DNA from: a virus | Virus record (IMG/VR): IMGVR_UViG_3300050821_008598 | Location: 1-47,462 of that record | Length of the DNA stretch: 47,462 nucleotides | Direction: 5' to 3' (one strand) | Shown here: positions 29,834 through 38,763 of the stretch, in pieces | Layout of the letters: every line of letters begins with the position of its first letter | Numbering within the stretch: the first letter of the stretch is position 1 | Notes under the pieces: generated by a model | Seen by the model: the letters and a program-made list of their open reading frames with translations, nothing else | Database searches by the model: none | What the model was told of the DNA's origin: nothing | Translations under genes and position numbers: made by a program

Positions 29834-30781
29834 ATGAAATCGATGAATAGACTTCCTCACTTCGACTCTGGCGAATCACTCTTCTTGAATCGTCAGCTCG
29901 ATTACATCAAGCAGCAAACTTACGACATTAAGTATGCTGAGTTGAAGGCTCGTAAACTGATCCCCGTGAGTTCCGAAGCTGATCCAGGGGCGGAGAATAT
30001 TTTCTACCGTCAGTACGATCAGTCCGGTATCGCGAAGATCGTCAGCAACTATGCGGATGACCTTCCTGACGCCGACGTGAGCGGTAAAGAGTTCTCGGCT
30101 ACGGTCAAGACTCTTGGAGCGTCCTATAAATACAACGTGCAGGAAATGCGCGCTGCTGTTTATGGCAACGTCCCACTCGAACAGCGCCGTGCAAACGCCG
30201 CTCGCCGAGCCATCGCTCAGAAGGAAAACACGATTGCATTCAAGGGTGATGCTCTCACTGGCTTGATCGGCTTGTTCAATGCACCGAACGTGACCTCCGT
30301 CACGATCCCTGCCACTGGAACTGGCTCGACGACTCAGTGGGTGAACAAAACCCCTGACCAGATTCTCTACGACATGAACCTCGTAGCGAACACGGTCGTC
30401 AGCGTCTCTCTTGGCGTTGAAAATCCGGACACCATGCTTCTTCCGTTGGCGCAGTACAACTACGTTGCAAGCACGGCCCGTTCGAGTTTCAGCGACAAGA
30501 CGATCCTCAACTACTTCCTCGAAAACAACCCGTACATCAAGCAGGTTGAATGGGTGAATGAGTTGGCGACCGCTGGCGTCAGCGGCTCAGGCTCGGCTCC
30601 TTACGCGCGCATGTACGCGTATCGCCGCAGTCCTGAAGTCTTGACTCTCGAAATCCCATCGGACTTCGAACAGCTTGAGCTTCAGATCCGCAATCTGGTC
30701 TATCGAGTGCCTTGTATCGAACGATGCGGCGGTGTGCTGGTTTATTACCCGCTCGCCCTTGCATTCGGCGACGGGATCTGA
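29834..30781 (+). CDS. major capsid protein (DUF2184-like, HK97 fold)
   Basis: I choose ATG 29834 after GAAAGGAAAC, giving 315 residues. The protein has the DUF2184 capsid features: an N-terminal arm with QLDYIKQQTYD, the RRANAARRAIAQKEN helix, and a C-terminal PSDFEQLELQIRN..Y..PCIERCGGV. Such proteins form the icosahedral head. It follows the decoration protein and precedes a strong terminator, so its expression is probably high. Confidence 0.9.
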   Translation: MKSMNRLPHFDSGESLFLNRQLDYIKQQTYDIKYAELKARKLIPVSSEADPGAENIFYRQYDQSGIAKIVSNYADDLPDADVSGKEFSATVKTLGASYKYNVQEMRAAVYGNVPLEQRRANAARRAIAQKENTIAFKGDALTGLIGLFNAPNVTSVTIPATGTGSTTQWVNKTPDQILYDMNLVANTVVSVSLGVENPDTMLLPLAQYNYVASTARSSFSDKTILNYFLENNPYIKQVEWVNELATAGVSGSGSAPYARMYAYRRSPEVLTLEIPSDFEQLELQIRNLVYRVPCIERCGGVLVYYPLALAFGDGI

Positions 30782-30782
30782 T

Positions 30783-30800
30783 TTGTTACTTCGGTAACAA
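30783..30800 (+). other. UUCG-capped hairpin after the capsid gene
   Basis: TTGTTAC-TTCG-GTAACAA is a seven-base-pair stem closed by the very stable C(UUCG)G tetraloop, immediately after the capsid stop. It could protect the 3' end of the capsid mRNA from exonucleases. Confidence 0.7.
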
Positions 30801-30817
30801 TCACATCATGAGAGCTA

Positions 30818-30854
30818 GGGCTGGCGCATTCCACGAGAGCGCGTCAGCCCTTTT
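30818..30854 (+). terminator. intrinsic terminator downstream of the major capsid gene
   Basis: GGGCTGGCGC (30818-30827) pairs with GCGCGTCAGCCC (30839-30850) with a small bulge, followed by TTTTCTC. This is a standard terminator. Together with the UUCG hairpin it forms a double stem at the end of the head operon. Confidence 0.75.
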
Positions 30855-30880
30855 CTCAATCAAAATTTTAGGAGACAGTC

Positions 30881-31282
30881 ATGGCTAAAGATAAGCGTTA
30901 TCCTTCTCCCGCAAATGTCGCGGTTGACAAGTCCGGCAAACCCGTCGCAGTACGCGGTCCCGCTGGTCCAATGCCTGAGCGCAAAGTTGAAGGCAAAAAA
31001 GTGGATCTGGTTGAAGTGACCCATTCTGGTAAAGGTACGATCGTTTTGCACAACGGAACTCATTCGCTGGTTCCCGGTGTGAATCAGATCGCTCGTGATG
31101 TGATGGATGAAGCCAAAGGCCATCCTCATATTGCCAAGCTCTTGAAAGATGGCGTCCTAAAAATTGCGGGGGAGAAAGCCGCTCCCGCTGAAGAAGAGTC
31201 CAAAGACGAATCCGAAGAAGAGTCCAAAAAGGGCGATTCCAAGGATGAATCTGAAGATTCTTTGGAAGAAACCTCGGCATAA
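30881..31282 (+). CDS. structural protein with acidic tail, paralogue 1
   Basis: In this 133-residue protein the middle has HSLVPGVNQI..D...EAKGHPHIAKLLKDG. The corresponding pattern HSLKPGWNQ...SIQQMLKK recurs in the next gene, so the two are tandem paralogues. The last 35 residues are almost all Glu, Ser, Lys and Asp. AGGAGACA stands before ATG 30881. Probable head-tail or tail structural component; the exact role is unknown. Confidence 0.7.
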   Translation: MAKDKRYPSPANVAVDKSGKPVAVRGPAGPMPERKVEGKKVDLVEVTHSGKGTIVLHNGTHSLVPGVNQIARDVMDEAKGHPHIAKLLKDGVLKIAGEKAAPAEEESKDESEEESKKGDSKDESEDSLEETSA

Positions 31283-31309
31283 CGAATAAATCGGAAGGAG
31301 ACCCCGATC

Positions 31310-31840
31310 ATGTTCATTAATTACAAGGGCACGAACGTTCATGCCTTACCCTTTGTCACGTACAAAGAGGTCAGGCTGAAAAACAAGAAGACCGGCAAAG
31401 TCCGAGTCATTCAGCAAGTGGATAACAGCCAAAATCCGCGAGAAATCCACTCGCTCAAGCCAGGCTGGAATCAATTCCCGACTCATATCTGGAAACAGAA
31501 CGAGGGAAGTCCGAGCATTCAGCAGATGCTTAAAAAGAAAGTCATCGAGCTGATGGCTGTTCAAGTTGAGATCAAGCAGCGCACTCCATCAGGCAAGATC
31601 AAAAAGATCGTGAAGTTGGTGGGTCAAGACGACAAGCCTGTGAAGTTGAAATATTTCAACGAAGTGGATTCAGTCAAGATCGTGAAAAGCACGTTCAATC
31701 GCGAGATGCTCCAAGAATGGCTCGATGAAGAGCGTCGCCATCGCGTGAAAAAGGTTCTCGCAAAGCAGCTTGAACCGCTTTTGTCGAAAACAGGCACAGA
31801 AGATGACGATGACGACGAAGGGTTCTCAGACGTCGGTTAA
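31310..31840 (+). CDS. structural protein with acidic tail, paralogue 2
   Basis: This 176-residue protein is related to the previous gene by the HSL.PG.NQ core, followed by a basic Lys-rich middle and an Asp-rich end (EDDDDDEG). The N-terminus has three strands. AGGAGACCC precedes ATG 31310. It lies just before the neck genes. Confidence 0.7.
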   Translation: MFINYKGTNVHALPFVTYKEVRLKNKKTGKVRVIQQVDNSQNPREIHSLKPGWNQFPTHIWKQNEGSPSIQQMLKKKVIELMAVQVEIKQRTPSGKIKKIVKLVGQDDKPVKLKYFNEVDSVKIVKSTFNREMLQEWLDEERRHRVKKVLAKQLEPLLSKTGTEDDDDDEGFSDVG

Positions 31841-31861
31841 TCAGGCTATTAGGGGGCGGGG

Positions 31862-32260
31862 ATGAATACAAATGCGACCATCGAGTATTTCCTGACACTC
31901 TTTGATGAGTTCAGTAAAATTGCCCCGCCCAAAATTTTAGCCTATCTCAATATCGCGATCGGACGCGCGCCGCTCACGATCTGGACAACCAATGCTCAAT
32001 ACGCGCAGTCTCTTCTGACAGCTCATATGCTGACCGCATCCGGACGCCAAGGTGCGGGGTCATCGGGCGGTCCGACTACGGCGGAACAAGTCGGCGATCT
32101 CTCACGGTCCTACCAGTACATCGGAGAAGTTGGATCTGGCGACGCTTGGTTAGCTACGACGCGGTACGGCATTGATTTCATCGAGCTGCGCAATTCCACG
32201 ATTGTGCCCATGATGTCGACTCGGAGTCCGATACTTCCTGGACCTTGCGGGCCATACTGA
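31862..32260 (+). CDS. head-tail connector (DUF4054-like)
   Basis: This 132-residue helical protein has F.KI...KI..YL..A......W, then YAQSLLTAHMLT, matching the DUF4054 connector pattern (adaptor between portal and neck). GGGGCGGGG precedes ATG 31862. It starts the neck cluster. Confidence 0.8.
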   Translation: MNTNATIEYFLTLFDEFSKIAPPKILAYLNIAIGRAPLTIWTTNAQYAQSLLTAHMLTASGRQGAGSSGGPTTAEQVGDLSRSYQYIGEVGSGDAWLATTRYGIDFIELRNSTIVPMMSTRSPILPGPCGPY

Positions 32261-32263
32261 GCC

Positions 32264-32752
32264 GTGGGGATCTTCAGCGACAAAGACAAGGGCTGGCGCG
32301 AGTTCATGGCGACCATGAAAAAGGAAGCCGGAGCAGAGCATGTCTCTGTCGGATTCCTGCGCTCAAGCGGAGAGTACAAACCCAAAGAAGGCGAAACTCC
32401 AGCGACTCCCATCAGCATTGCTAAACTCGGCATGATTCACGAGTTCGGGAGCAAAGACGGAAGTATTCCTGAGAGATCCTATCTTCGATCCACGATGACG
32501 GAAGTCGATAAAAAGCTGAAGCGGATGCTGAAAAAGTTTTCAACCAGCATCGCTTTAGGTAGGATGGATAAACATAGAGCACTGGGGATCGTAGGGGAGT
32601 TTTTGGTTACGGCGTTCAAGAACAAAATTCAAGACGGCGTGCCGCCTCCTCTCAAGACCAAAACTGTGAAACGTAAGGGGTCCGATCATACTTTGATCGA
32701 CACGGGCCAGTTACGTGATTCATTGGATTATGAAGTGGTGAAGGGTAAATAA
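32264..32752 (+). CDS. neck/head-closure protein, HK97 gp10-like
   Basis: This 162-residue protein starts at GTG 32264, three bases after the previous stop. It contains IAKLGMIHEFGSKDGSIPERSYLR, then TLIDTGQLRDSLDYEVV at the end, the pattern of phage virion morphogenesis (gp10/GpV-like) proteins that complete the tail end. It overlaps the next gene by ATG at its stop. Confidence 0.8.
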   Translation: MGIFSDKDKGWREFMATMKKEAGAEHVSVGFLRSSGEYKPKEGETPATPISIAKLGMIHEFGSKDGSIPERSYLRSTMTEVDKKLKRMLKKFSTSIALGRMDKHRALGIVGEFLVTAFKNKIQDGVPPPLKTKTVKRKGSDHTLIDTGQLRDSLDYEVVKGK

Positions 32753-33063
32753 TGGCGAAATGCACGCATCCACGCTGTCGATCGCTGAAGCCAGGGCTCT
32801 GGGAGCCGATTGTATTGCTCTGGCCTGCAAAGCCTTCAGCGATACTGTGTGAGCCTGCCAGCGTCACGATGCTCAGACATCGCATCTGTGACGAGTGCGT
32901 GAAGATCTCCAGGCCTCTAGATTTCATCCCGACGTTGATTGAATGGGGTAAGATCTGCCAGCACTTCGAAGAGAACAAAAAGGCGCGGCCGACTCTACAC
33001 AACGCAAAAATGTCGTTTATGATTCCTGAGACCACAAAACTCATCCGGGGGGACGTGGTATGA
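32752..33063 (+). CDS. Cys-containing hypothetical protein in the neck cluster
   Basis: This 103-residue protein has CTHPRC at 4-9 and CDEC around 46-49, possibly binding zinc. It overlaps its neighbours by one base (32752) and by GTATGA (33060). The family is not recognised. Its place suggests an accessory tail-assembly role. Confidence 0.65.
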   Translation: MAKCTHPRCRSLKPGLWEPIVLLWPAKPSAILCEPASVTMLRHRICDECVKISRPLDFIPTLIEWGKICQHFEENKKARPTLHNAKMSFMIPETTKLIRGDVV

Positions 33064-33437
33064 CGCTCATTGGCAGATTCCTGACCGGAGATTATCTGGT
33101 CAAGAGAACGGCGTCGGGGCACTACGTCAAAGGCCGGTATTATCCCGGACCCCAAGAAGAGATCAGGGTTTGTGGATCTCTTCAACCCACGAGCGCGCGC
33201 GAGCTAAAACTTCCTGAAGAAGGCAATCGGCTCAAGCAGTACTGGAAATTTTATACCGACGAACCTATCCTCACTGACAGCATGAAAACGCTCGGAACGG
33301 CGGACAAGATCTTCGTGAACGGCGATGAGTACAAAGCGATGGCTCCTTTGCGATGGGAAGGCACGAATCTCGACTATTTCATGACGATCATTTGGCGTGA
33401 GCCTGAGCAGTCGAGTGACGGGAAGGCATCCGGATGA
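33060..33437 (+). CDS. head-tail joining protein, hypothetical
   Basis: This 125-residue beta-rich protein has a basic, Tyr-rich N-terminal hairpin (GHYVKGRYYPG) and a middle with KIFVNGDEYKAMAPLRWEG, the layout seen in many neck proteins. It overlaps the next gene by ATGA. I infer the role from position. Confidence 0.7.
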   Translation: MTLIGRFLTGDYLVKRTASGHYVKGRYYPGPQEEIRVCGSLQPTSARELKLPEEGNRLKQYWKFYTDEPILTDSMKTLGTADKIFVNGDEYKAMAPLRWEGTNLDYFMTIIWREPEQSSDGKASG

Positions 33438-34000
33438 GTTACCCCGCAGGCTCATTAAATCTTGAACTTATCCAAGATGCGCTTTACGATTGGGTTGCAA
33501 CCGTAACTGAAGGCGTCTTTCAAGACGACGAGGAGCATATTCTCTGGCGAAATCAATCGCAGCCATTGCTTGCACGCCCGTGCATCACGCTCAAGATCAT
33601 CGATGGTCCGCGTCCAGTTGGCAGAAATGCAAACGAGTTCTCGGCCGCTTCAGGAAACATAATGAAGCTCGGAGTGGGGATTCAGCAAGAAATGACTCTC
33701 TCCGTCCAAGTTTTCGGGAACGTGAATATTCATCGCCCGATGGCTCACCAGCTCGCAATAGACTTGAACTCTTCTTTGATTCGTCAGAGTATCCTGGATC
33801 AACTGAAGATCGGTGGGGTCTCTGTTCAAGAAGTGGGAAAACCACGGAACCTAACTGCGCTCGAAGAAACCGAATACGAGGAGCGCGCAGGATTCGAGTT
33901 GTCTCTCGGCTTGACTCAAAACATGACGGATACTGCGTCGACAATTGGGACGGTCAACGCAGATATCGTGGGGAACTCGAAAACAATTGTCTTACCGTAA
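33434..34000 (+). CDS. tail terminator-like protein (gp12/LIC_12616 type)
   Basis: In this 188-residue protein, helix-strand motifs include IQDALYDWVATVT, ITLKIIDGPRPVG, MTLSVQVFG and a final ERAGFELSLGLTQNM. This matches phage neck terminator proteins placed just before the sheath gene. It would cap the tail tube and contact the head. Confidence 0.78.
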   Translation: MSYPAGSLNLELIQDALYDWVATVTEGVFQDDEEHILWRNQSQPLLARPCITLKIIDGPRPVGRNANEFSAASGNIMKLGVGIQQEMTLSVQVFGNVNIHRPMAHQLAIDLNSSLIRQSILDQLKIGGVSVQEVGKPRNLTALEETEYEERAGFELSLGLTQNMTDTASTIGTVNADIVGNSKTIVLP

Positions 34001-34012
34001 GGGGGAAGAAAC

Positions 34013-35347
34013 ATGGCATCGCCAGCACTTATCGTTAATGTAGTCGTCACAAAATCTACGAGGACGGTCTCGCTTGCCTCCTTCAGTATCCCGATTATCT
34101 TCGGGCCATCGGATCGTTTCGGTGAGCTGTACCGTGTCTACACGGGCACGGCCGGAATGGTCGCAGACGGTTTCATGCCTTCTGATCCTGAGTTGATCGA
34201 AGCGACTTCTCTCATGGCTCAAGCGATCAAGCCTTCTCAGTTCTTGATCGGAAAATTCACCGCAGCCGTCGAGCAAGTCGACACTTTCATGGTCAATACT
34301 TTGACCCCATCGCATCAGTACAAGTTCACTCTGAATAGCGTGATCATCAGCTACACTGCGACCGGCGGAGATACTCAGCAATCGATCTTGGCTGCACTCC
34401 TTTCTGCGATCGCAACCGCATTCCCAAGTGGTTCTCCGGTCACTGGCGCAGTCGTTGGAACAGGTCCGAGCGCGACCTTGACTCTGACTTCAGCCACTCC
34501 GGGCCTTGGCGTGAGCTACACGGCGGTCGATTCTCTGCTCACTCAGGCGAATCTGACTCCGAATCATACGATCGTTCAGGACATCGAGGCTCTTTACCTC
34601 GGCGTTGCTGCAAACGTCTCGCCTTACGGCGTGATCGTGACCAGCCACGTAGCGTCCGACATCATTCAGATCGCGACCTACATCGAGAGCCAGCTTCTCG
34701 TGTATTTGACTGCGACTCTGGATTCCAACGTGCTGACCAACGGCACTGGAAACGTCATGGCGGTTCTCAAGGGCTTGTCTCTTGACCGAACGATGATCAT
34801 GTACTCGGCCGGAGCGAACACTCAGGGTCCAGATGGAGCTTGGATGGGATACTTGCTCCCGACCACTCCTGGAAGCGCAAACTGGGCGATGAAGGTTCTT
34901 GCTCTGGTCACTCCGGACAACTTGAATCCGACTCAGATCGCAAACGTATTGTTCAATAACGGCAATATTTACGTCAACATCGGCGGAGGCGGAACGACTC
35001 TTTATGGGACGACTCCTGCTGGAGAGTACTTTGACGTGACGATTTTCTTGGATTGGCTCGCTTCGACGACTCAGTCCAATATCATCGCCATTGAGACGGA
35101 CCCTTTGAATCTGAAGATCCCGTACACAAATGGCGGGATTGCTCAGATCGAATCTGGGATCTCAGCAGCGATGCGCCAAGGTCAGGACAACGGGGGTCTT
35201 GCTCCAGGCTGGTCGGTGTTTGGTCCAGACATCAGTACCGTTTCTCCGTCTGACAAAGCTTCGCGTACACTCAACGGTGTCGGAGGAAGCGGGACTCTAG
35301 CAGGTGCGATCGATAAAATTAACGTTCAGATTTTTGCGAGCACCTAA
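34013..35347 (+). CDS. contractile tail sheath protein (DUF3383)
   Basis: This 444-residue sheath protein is of the DUF3383 family: SFSIPIIFGPSD at the start, the Ser/Thr-rich insertion domain in the middle, and a C-terminal SGISAAMRQGQDNGG...GWSVFGPDI. Sheath subunits contract to drive the tube through the envelope. Its presence defines the phage as a myovirus. GGGGGAAGAAAC precedes ATG 34013. Confidence 0.92.
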   Translation: MASPALIVNVVVTKSTRTVSLASFSIPIIFGPSDRFGELYRVYTGTAGMVADGFMPSDPELIEATSLMAQAIKPSQFLIGKFTAAVEQVDTFMVNTLTPSHQYKFTLNSVIISYTATGGDTQQSILAALLSAIATAFPSGSPVTGAVVGTGPSATLTLTSATPGLGVSYTAVDSLLTQANLTPNHTIVQDIEALYLGVAANVSPYGVIVTSHVASDIIQIATYIESQLLVYLTATLDSNVLTNGTGNVMAVLKGLSLDRTMIMYSAGANTQGPDGAWMGYLLPTTPGSANWAMKVLALVTPDNLNPTQIANVLFNNGNIYVNIGGGGTTLYGTTPAGEYFDVTIFLDWLASTTQSNIIAIETDPLNLKIPYTNGGIAQIESGISAAMRQGQDNGGLAPGWSVFGPDISTVSPSDKASRTLNGVGGSGTLAGAIDKINVQIFAST

Positions 35348-35376
35348 GCTCAGAAGGGACATAGGGGGTATCAAAT

Positions 35377-35823
35377 ATGCCAAGCGGGATCACAAGAAAA
35401 TATGCGCCGGATGATGTCATCACCACGGTGGGGACTCAAAAGGTGTCAGGTCTTCAAGAAGGAACTTTCTTTGAAGCCGAACGTGACAACGACACAGGTG
35501 AGATGAGTTCTGGATCTGACGGTGAAGTCACTCTCGTCATCAGTCCAGTTCAAAAGGGCAAAGTGAAAATCACTCTTCAGCAGGCCAGCCCGCTGAATGA
35601 TTATTTCAATACCCTTTTCCAAGCTCTCCAGCAAAAGAACATGGCTGTCGCCGTGGTTCCGCTTTATATGACTGACAAAAACGGTACTTCCGTTGTTCAG
35701 TCTAAACAAGGCGTGTTTAATAAGCCGGTAAAGATCACCTTTGCCGACAAAACCGAAGGGCGTGAGTGGACGTATATCTCTGGCTACCTCGATATCGAGG
35801 CGGGCGGGGAATCTTCCGTTTAA
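35377..35823 (+). CDS. tail tube protein (DUF3277)
   Basis: This 148-residue beta-barrel-type protein carries GSDGEVTLVISPVQKGKVKITLQ and a C-terminal KTEGREWTYISGYLDIEAGGE, typical of DUF3277 tubes that follow DUF3383 sheaths. It forms the inner DNA channel of the tail. The gene follows the sheath gene by 30 bases with AGGGGG upstream. Confidence 0.9.
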   Translation: MPSGITRKYAPDDVITTVGTQKVSGLQEGTFFEAERDNDTGEMSSGSDGEVTLVISPVQKGKVKITLQQASPLNDYFNTLFQALQQKNMAVAVVPLYMTDKNGTSVVQSKQGVFNKPVKITFADKTEGREWTYISGYLDIEAGGESSV

Positions 35824-35856
35824 GCTTTTTCTTTTTGAGATTAGGAGACCATCTCA

Positions 35857-36315
35857 ATGGAAAATAACAAAGAAGTGATTGTCGATGGCTGTAGATACCT
35901 GATCAGCCATCATCCCGTTGAAACGGCATGGGACATCGGAGTCGAACTCGTCAAAATGACTGGCGCATCGGCGGCTTCGATGGCCCAAGTCGGTGACGAT
36001 GGGGATAAGATTGCATCGGCGCTGACTCAAGCGGTGACGATGCTTCTTCAGAAACTGGATTCAAAATCGTCGATGGCGTTGATGAAAAAGATTCTATCAA
36101 CCGTTGAATTCCAGGGCGAAGAAGGAGGAGCTGGTAAAAAGTTCCTTCTCAATGAAACTTCGATCAAAGCGCATTTCTTGGGCCGTATTGGTTCGATGAT
36201 GAGGCTGACGGGGGAAGTGATCGCTTTCACTCATGCTGATTTTTTCGACGCTATTGCGGACGGGGTAGCGACGATGATGAAGAAGGCGTCAGACAAGATG
36301 GAGGTAGCGTCGTAA
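35857..36315 (+). CDS. tail assembly chaperone, short form
   Basis: This 152-residue, mostly helical protein sits between tube and tape measure genes, the usual place of the tail assembly chaperone (lambda gpG equivalent). The start ATG 35857 follows TTAGGAGACC. A slippery T-TTT-TTC at 36240-36246 allows a -1 shift into a further open frame (see the next entry). Both forms wrap the tape measure during tail assembly. Confidence 0.85.
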   Translation: MENNKEVIVDGCRYLISHHPVETAWDIGVELVKMTGASAASMAQVGDDGDKIASALTQAVTMLLQKLDSKSSMALMKKILSTVEFQGEEGGAGKKFLLNETSIKAHFLGRIGSMMRLTGEVIAFTHADFFDAIADGVATMMKKASDKMEVAS

Positions 36316-36503
36316 CCGTTCCAGTTCCAGAAGGAATGTGCTGGCCAGTCATGCGGCTTGTTCTTGCGGGACACGATTATTATAGGGTTGGGACTTACTG
36401 GAATTTGCCCATGGTCATGAAGGCAAACGATGCGATGGATCTCCAGGAGGAAGCCAACGCAAAAGCAATGAGGAAGGCGAGAGAACAGAATGGGGATGGG
36501 TGA
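35857..36503 (+). CDS. tail assembly chaperone, -1 frameshift long form (gpGT-like)
   Basis: The second frame is open from 36240 to TGA 36501-36503, with a zero-base TGA just before the slip (36237-36239). Slippage would give about 130 residues of the short form plus 85 more. The extra part begins with a basic-acidic linker, then a Trp/Tyr-rich segment (GMCWPVM, YYRVGTYWN) and a charged helix. This two-frame layout is standard for long-tailed phages. No ORF caller would see it. The end overlaps the tape measure start at 36490. Confidence 0.78.
36240..36246 (+). promoter_or_regulatory. -1 ribosomal frameshift slippery heptamer
   Basis: The heptamer T TTT TTC is in the exact X XXY YYZ register of the chaperone frame. 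It follows a TGA of the -1 frame by one base, so all downstream -1 frame codons depend on slippage. No stimulatory structure was proven, although the downstream CGACGCTATTGCGGACGG may fold. Confidence 0.8.
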
Positions 36504-38022
36504 AGTTCTCAGAGAGTTTGGAGTCAAAGTCTCTCTGAATTTTGACTCCAAAAAGATCGACGCCGCCGAAACCAAGATCAAGAAATTTGGCTCGGAGATG
36601 CGGAGCTTTGCGCTTGAAATCGCAGGGATGACCGCCGCAGTCTTCGAGTCCCAAAACCTCTTCACGTCCAACGCCAGATCCCTTCAAAACCAGGCCGACA
36701 TGCTTGGCATCAATACCGAAGCACTGCAAGAGTACGAATACGCAGCCAAGGTCGCAGCTAATATGAATCGCGAAGATCTCGTCAGTTCGATGGAGACTCT
36801 TGCGACTACGATGGATAAGGCGCGCGCGGGAGATGTGGAAGCCAGACAAGCCCTTGAGAATATCGGCGGCGCGATGGGGAACCAGTCCGCCATCATCGGG
36901 AAGTTGAACGACAAAAATTATACCGCTGCTCAGGCGATGCTCGATGTCTCAGGGGGGATTGAAAAGATCTCAAAAAGCTCTCCCATAGCGGCTAAACGGC
37001 TGCTTGAAATGGCGATGGGGTCCGACAAGCTCTACAACATGATGAGGCAAGGCCCGAAAGCGATCCAAGCGCTGACGGAGGAGGGGAAGAAAAACTTCGC
37101 TCTCTCTGCCAAAACCATCAAACAAGGCTACGAGATGGACATCCAGATGTCCAAGCTCTGGCTGATGTTCCGGAAGATGGGCTATGAAATCGGATTCAGC
37201 GTGATGAAGCATCTCACGCCGATGATCAATGCCTTCACGAAGTGGTTTGTCCTCAATAAAAAGGTGATTGCTTCGGGAATTAACGCATTTTTGGACGCAC
37301 TCGCAAACGGTCTTGAGATTGTTTTCACTGGAGCGACGGCCGTCTGGAAGGTGATGGAACCTTTGATCGAAGCGATGGGCGGAATGAAAACCGCGATGTC
37401 GGTTCTGATCTCGACGTTTTTGGTCTTCAAGGCGATTAACATCGTCGGTGCTTTCGTCGGAATGATCGGGCCGATCTTGGGGCTTTTGCCGTCATTGACC
37501 GCTCTTGGCGGAGTCTTAAGCGGGCTAGGGGAGGCGTTCGCTGTATTCACTGAAATCGGCGCACTCGCTGATATTTTGCCTGCGATCACGTTGTTCGGAG
37601 AAGGTGCGCTCGCGGCACTCGCGCCGCTCTTACCAGTGATGCTGGGCATCGGAGCGGCGGCGGTCGGGATTCACGATCTGGCTGTCATCTTGAGCGGCGG
37701 TGCTTTCAAAGATACCTGGACCGGCAAAGGATTTGATAAGGCGAAAACAGCATTCAGTAGCGTCTCTGGAATCGGAGCAGGGTTAGCCGGAAAAGCGGGT
37801 TCAGTCGCGCCAAGTGGTTACGCAGCTTTCGGAGGCGGGGGAGCAGCTAATCCAGCGCCAGTGACTCAGGAGAATCATTTCCACACGGAAAATAATATCT
37901 CAGTTCCTCCTGGAACGACTCCGCACGCGGCTGCGCACATGATTTCAAAAGCCAACGTCGATAGCCACGAGAACATGATGGTCAAAGCTAAAATGGACGC
38001 GGCAAGGAGCAAGGTGTACTAG
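36490..38022 (+). CDS. tail tape measure protein
   Basis: In this 510-residue protein, the first 250 residues are long amphipathic helices with coiled-coil repeats. Two or three hydrophobic segments follow (about 290-400), then a Gly-rich region (FGGGGAANPA) and a helical tail. This is the pattern of tape measure proteins that set tail length and enter the membrane. At 510 residues the tail should be short. The ATG overlaps the frameshifted chaperone frame. Confidence 0.85.
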   Translation: MGMGEVLREFGVKVSLNFDSKKIDAAETKIKKFGSEMRSFALEIAGMTAAVFESQNLFTSNARSLQNQADMLGINTEALQEYEYAAKVAANMNREDLVSSMETLATTMDKARAGDVEARQALENIGGAMGNQSAIIGKLNDKNYTAAQAMLDVSGGIEKISKSSPIAAKRLLEMAMGSDKLYNMMRQGPKAIQALTEEGKKNFALSAKTIKQGYEMDIQMSKLWLMFRKMGYEIGFSVMKHLTPMINAFTKWFVLNKKVIASGINAFLDALANGLEIVFTGATAVWKVMEPLIEAMGGMKTAMSVLISTFLVFKAINIVGAFVGMIGPILGLLPSLTALGGVLSGLGEAFAVFTEIGALADILPAITLFGEGALAALAPLLPVMLGIGAAAVGIHDLAVILSGGAFKDTWTGKGFDKAKTAFSSVSGIGAGLAGKAGSVAPSGYAAFGGGGAANPAPVTQENHFHTENNISVPPGTTPHAAAHMISKANVDSHENMMVKAKMDAARSKVY

Positions 38023-38763
38023 ATGGCATCACTACTCCAACTTTCAAACGGTGCAGGACAAATTCTAGGTCGAACGATGCTTCTTCAGCCCAATACGGCG
38101 ACAGGTATCCCGGTTCCCTTGGCAGTGCTTGACGTCGTGAAAGATGAGGCAGTCGACTACGACGCAGATGTCACTGAGCATCCAGTTGAAGAAGGCCCTG
38201 AAGTCGGCGATCATATCCAGCTTTTGAATCCTATTGTGAGGCTCAAGGGAACGATCTCTAGCACGCCGCTTGATTTGTCCGTGGCGATCGCCAATGTCGC
38301 TGCTGGAGCGCTTTCTGCGATCACGAGTTCTCAAGCCAGATCCAATTTACTCAACTCCGGTTTTTCTCAAGGAGTGGGGCTCATTGGCGCGGCCTTGCAA
38401 GGGAACGCTGGAAATCTGGCTGCAAACGCTTTTTCTGGAGCAGTGGATGCCGTGTCTCGAACGATTCTGATTGCGGTTTATCAGAACAAAGTTCCTTTTA
38501 CGCTCGTGACAAAACGACAAACCTATCCGAACGTCGTGATCAAAAAGCTCAGATTTCCACGTAACGAAGAGACGGGTTACGCGCTTGATTTTGAAATGGA
38601 CATCAAGCAGATCAAAATTGTCAGTACGCTCACCGTCCAAAAACAGTCGCTCGCTGAAAGCATCATCAGCACGGCTTCTTCTATTATTGGTCTTGGCAGT
38701 CAATCGACTCAAGCCGCGAGTCCGCAGATCGCTTCCGCAGTGGCTGGATCGGGGACATTTTAA
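38023..38763 (+). CDS. baseplate distal-tail protein (Dit-like)
   Basis: This 246-residue protein has an N-terminal Dit-like fold with VPLAVLDVVKDEAVDYDADVTEHPVEEG, then a helical Ala-rich middle and a beta C-terminal TLVTKRQTYPNVVIKKLRFPRNEETGYALDFEMDIKQI. This matches the Dit-like N-terminal family of myovirus baseplates. It directly follows the tape measure stop. Confidence 0.82.
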   Translation: MASLLQLSNGAGQILGRTMLLQPNTATGIPVPLAVLDVVKDEAVDYDADVTEHPVEEGPEVGDHIQLLNPIVRLKGTISSTPLDLSVAIANVAAGALSAITSSQARSNLLNSGFSQGVGLIGAALQGNAGNLAANAFSGAVDAVSRTILIAVYQNKVPFTLVTKRQTYPNVVIKKLRFPRNEETGYALDFEMDIKQIKIVSTLTVQKQSLAESIISTASSIIGLGSQSTQAASPQIASAVAGSGTF

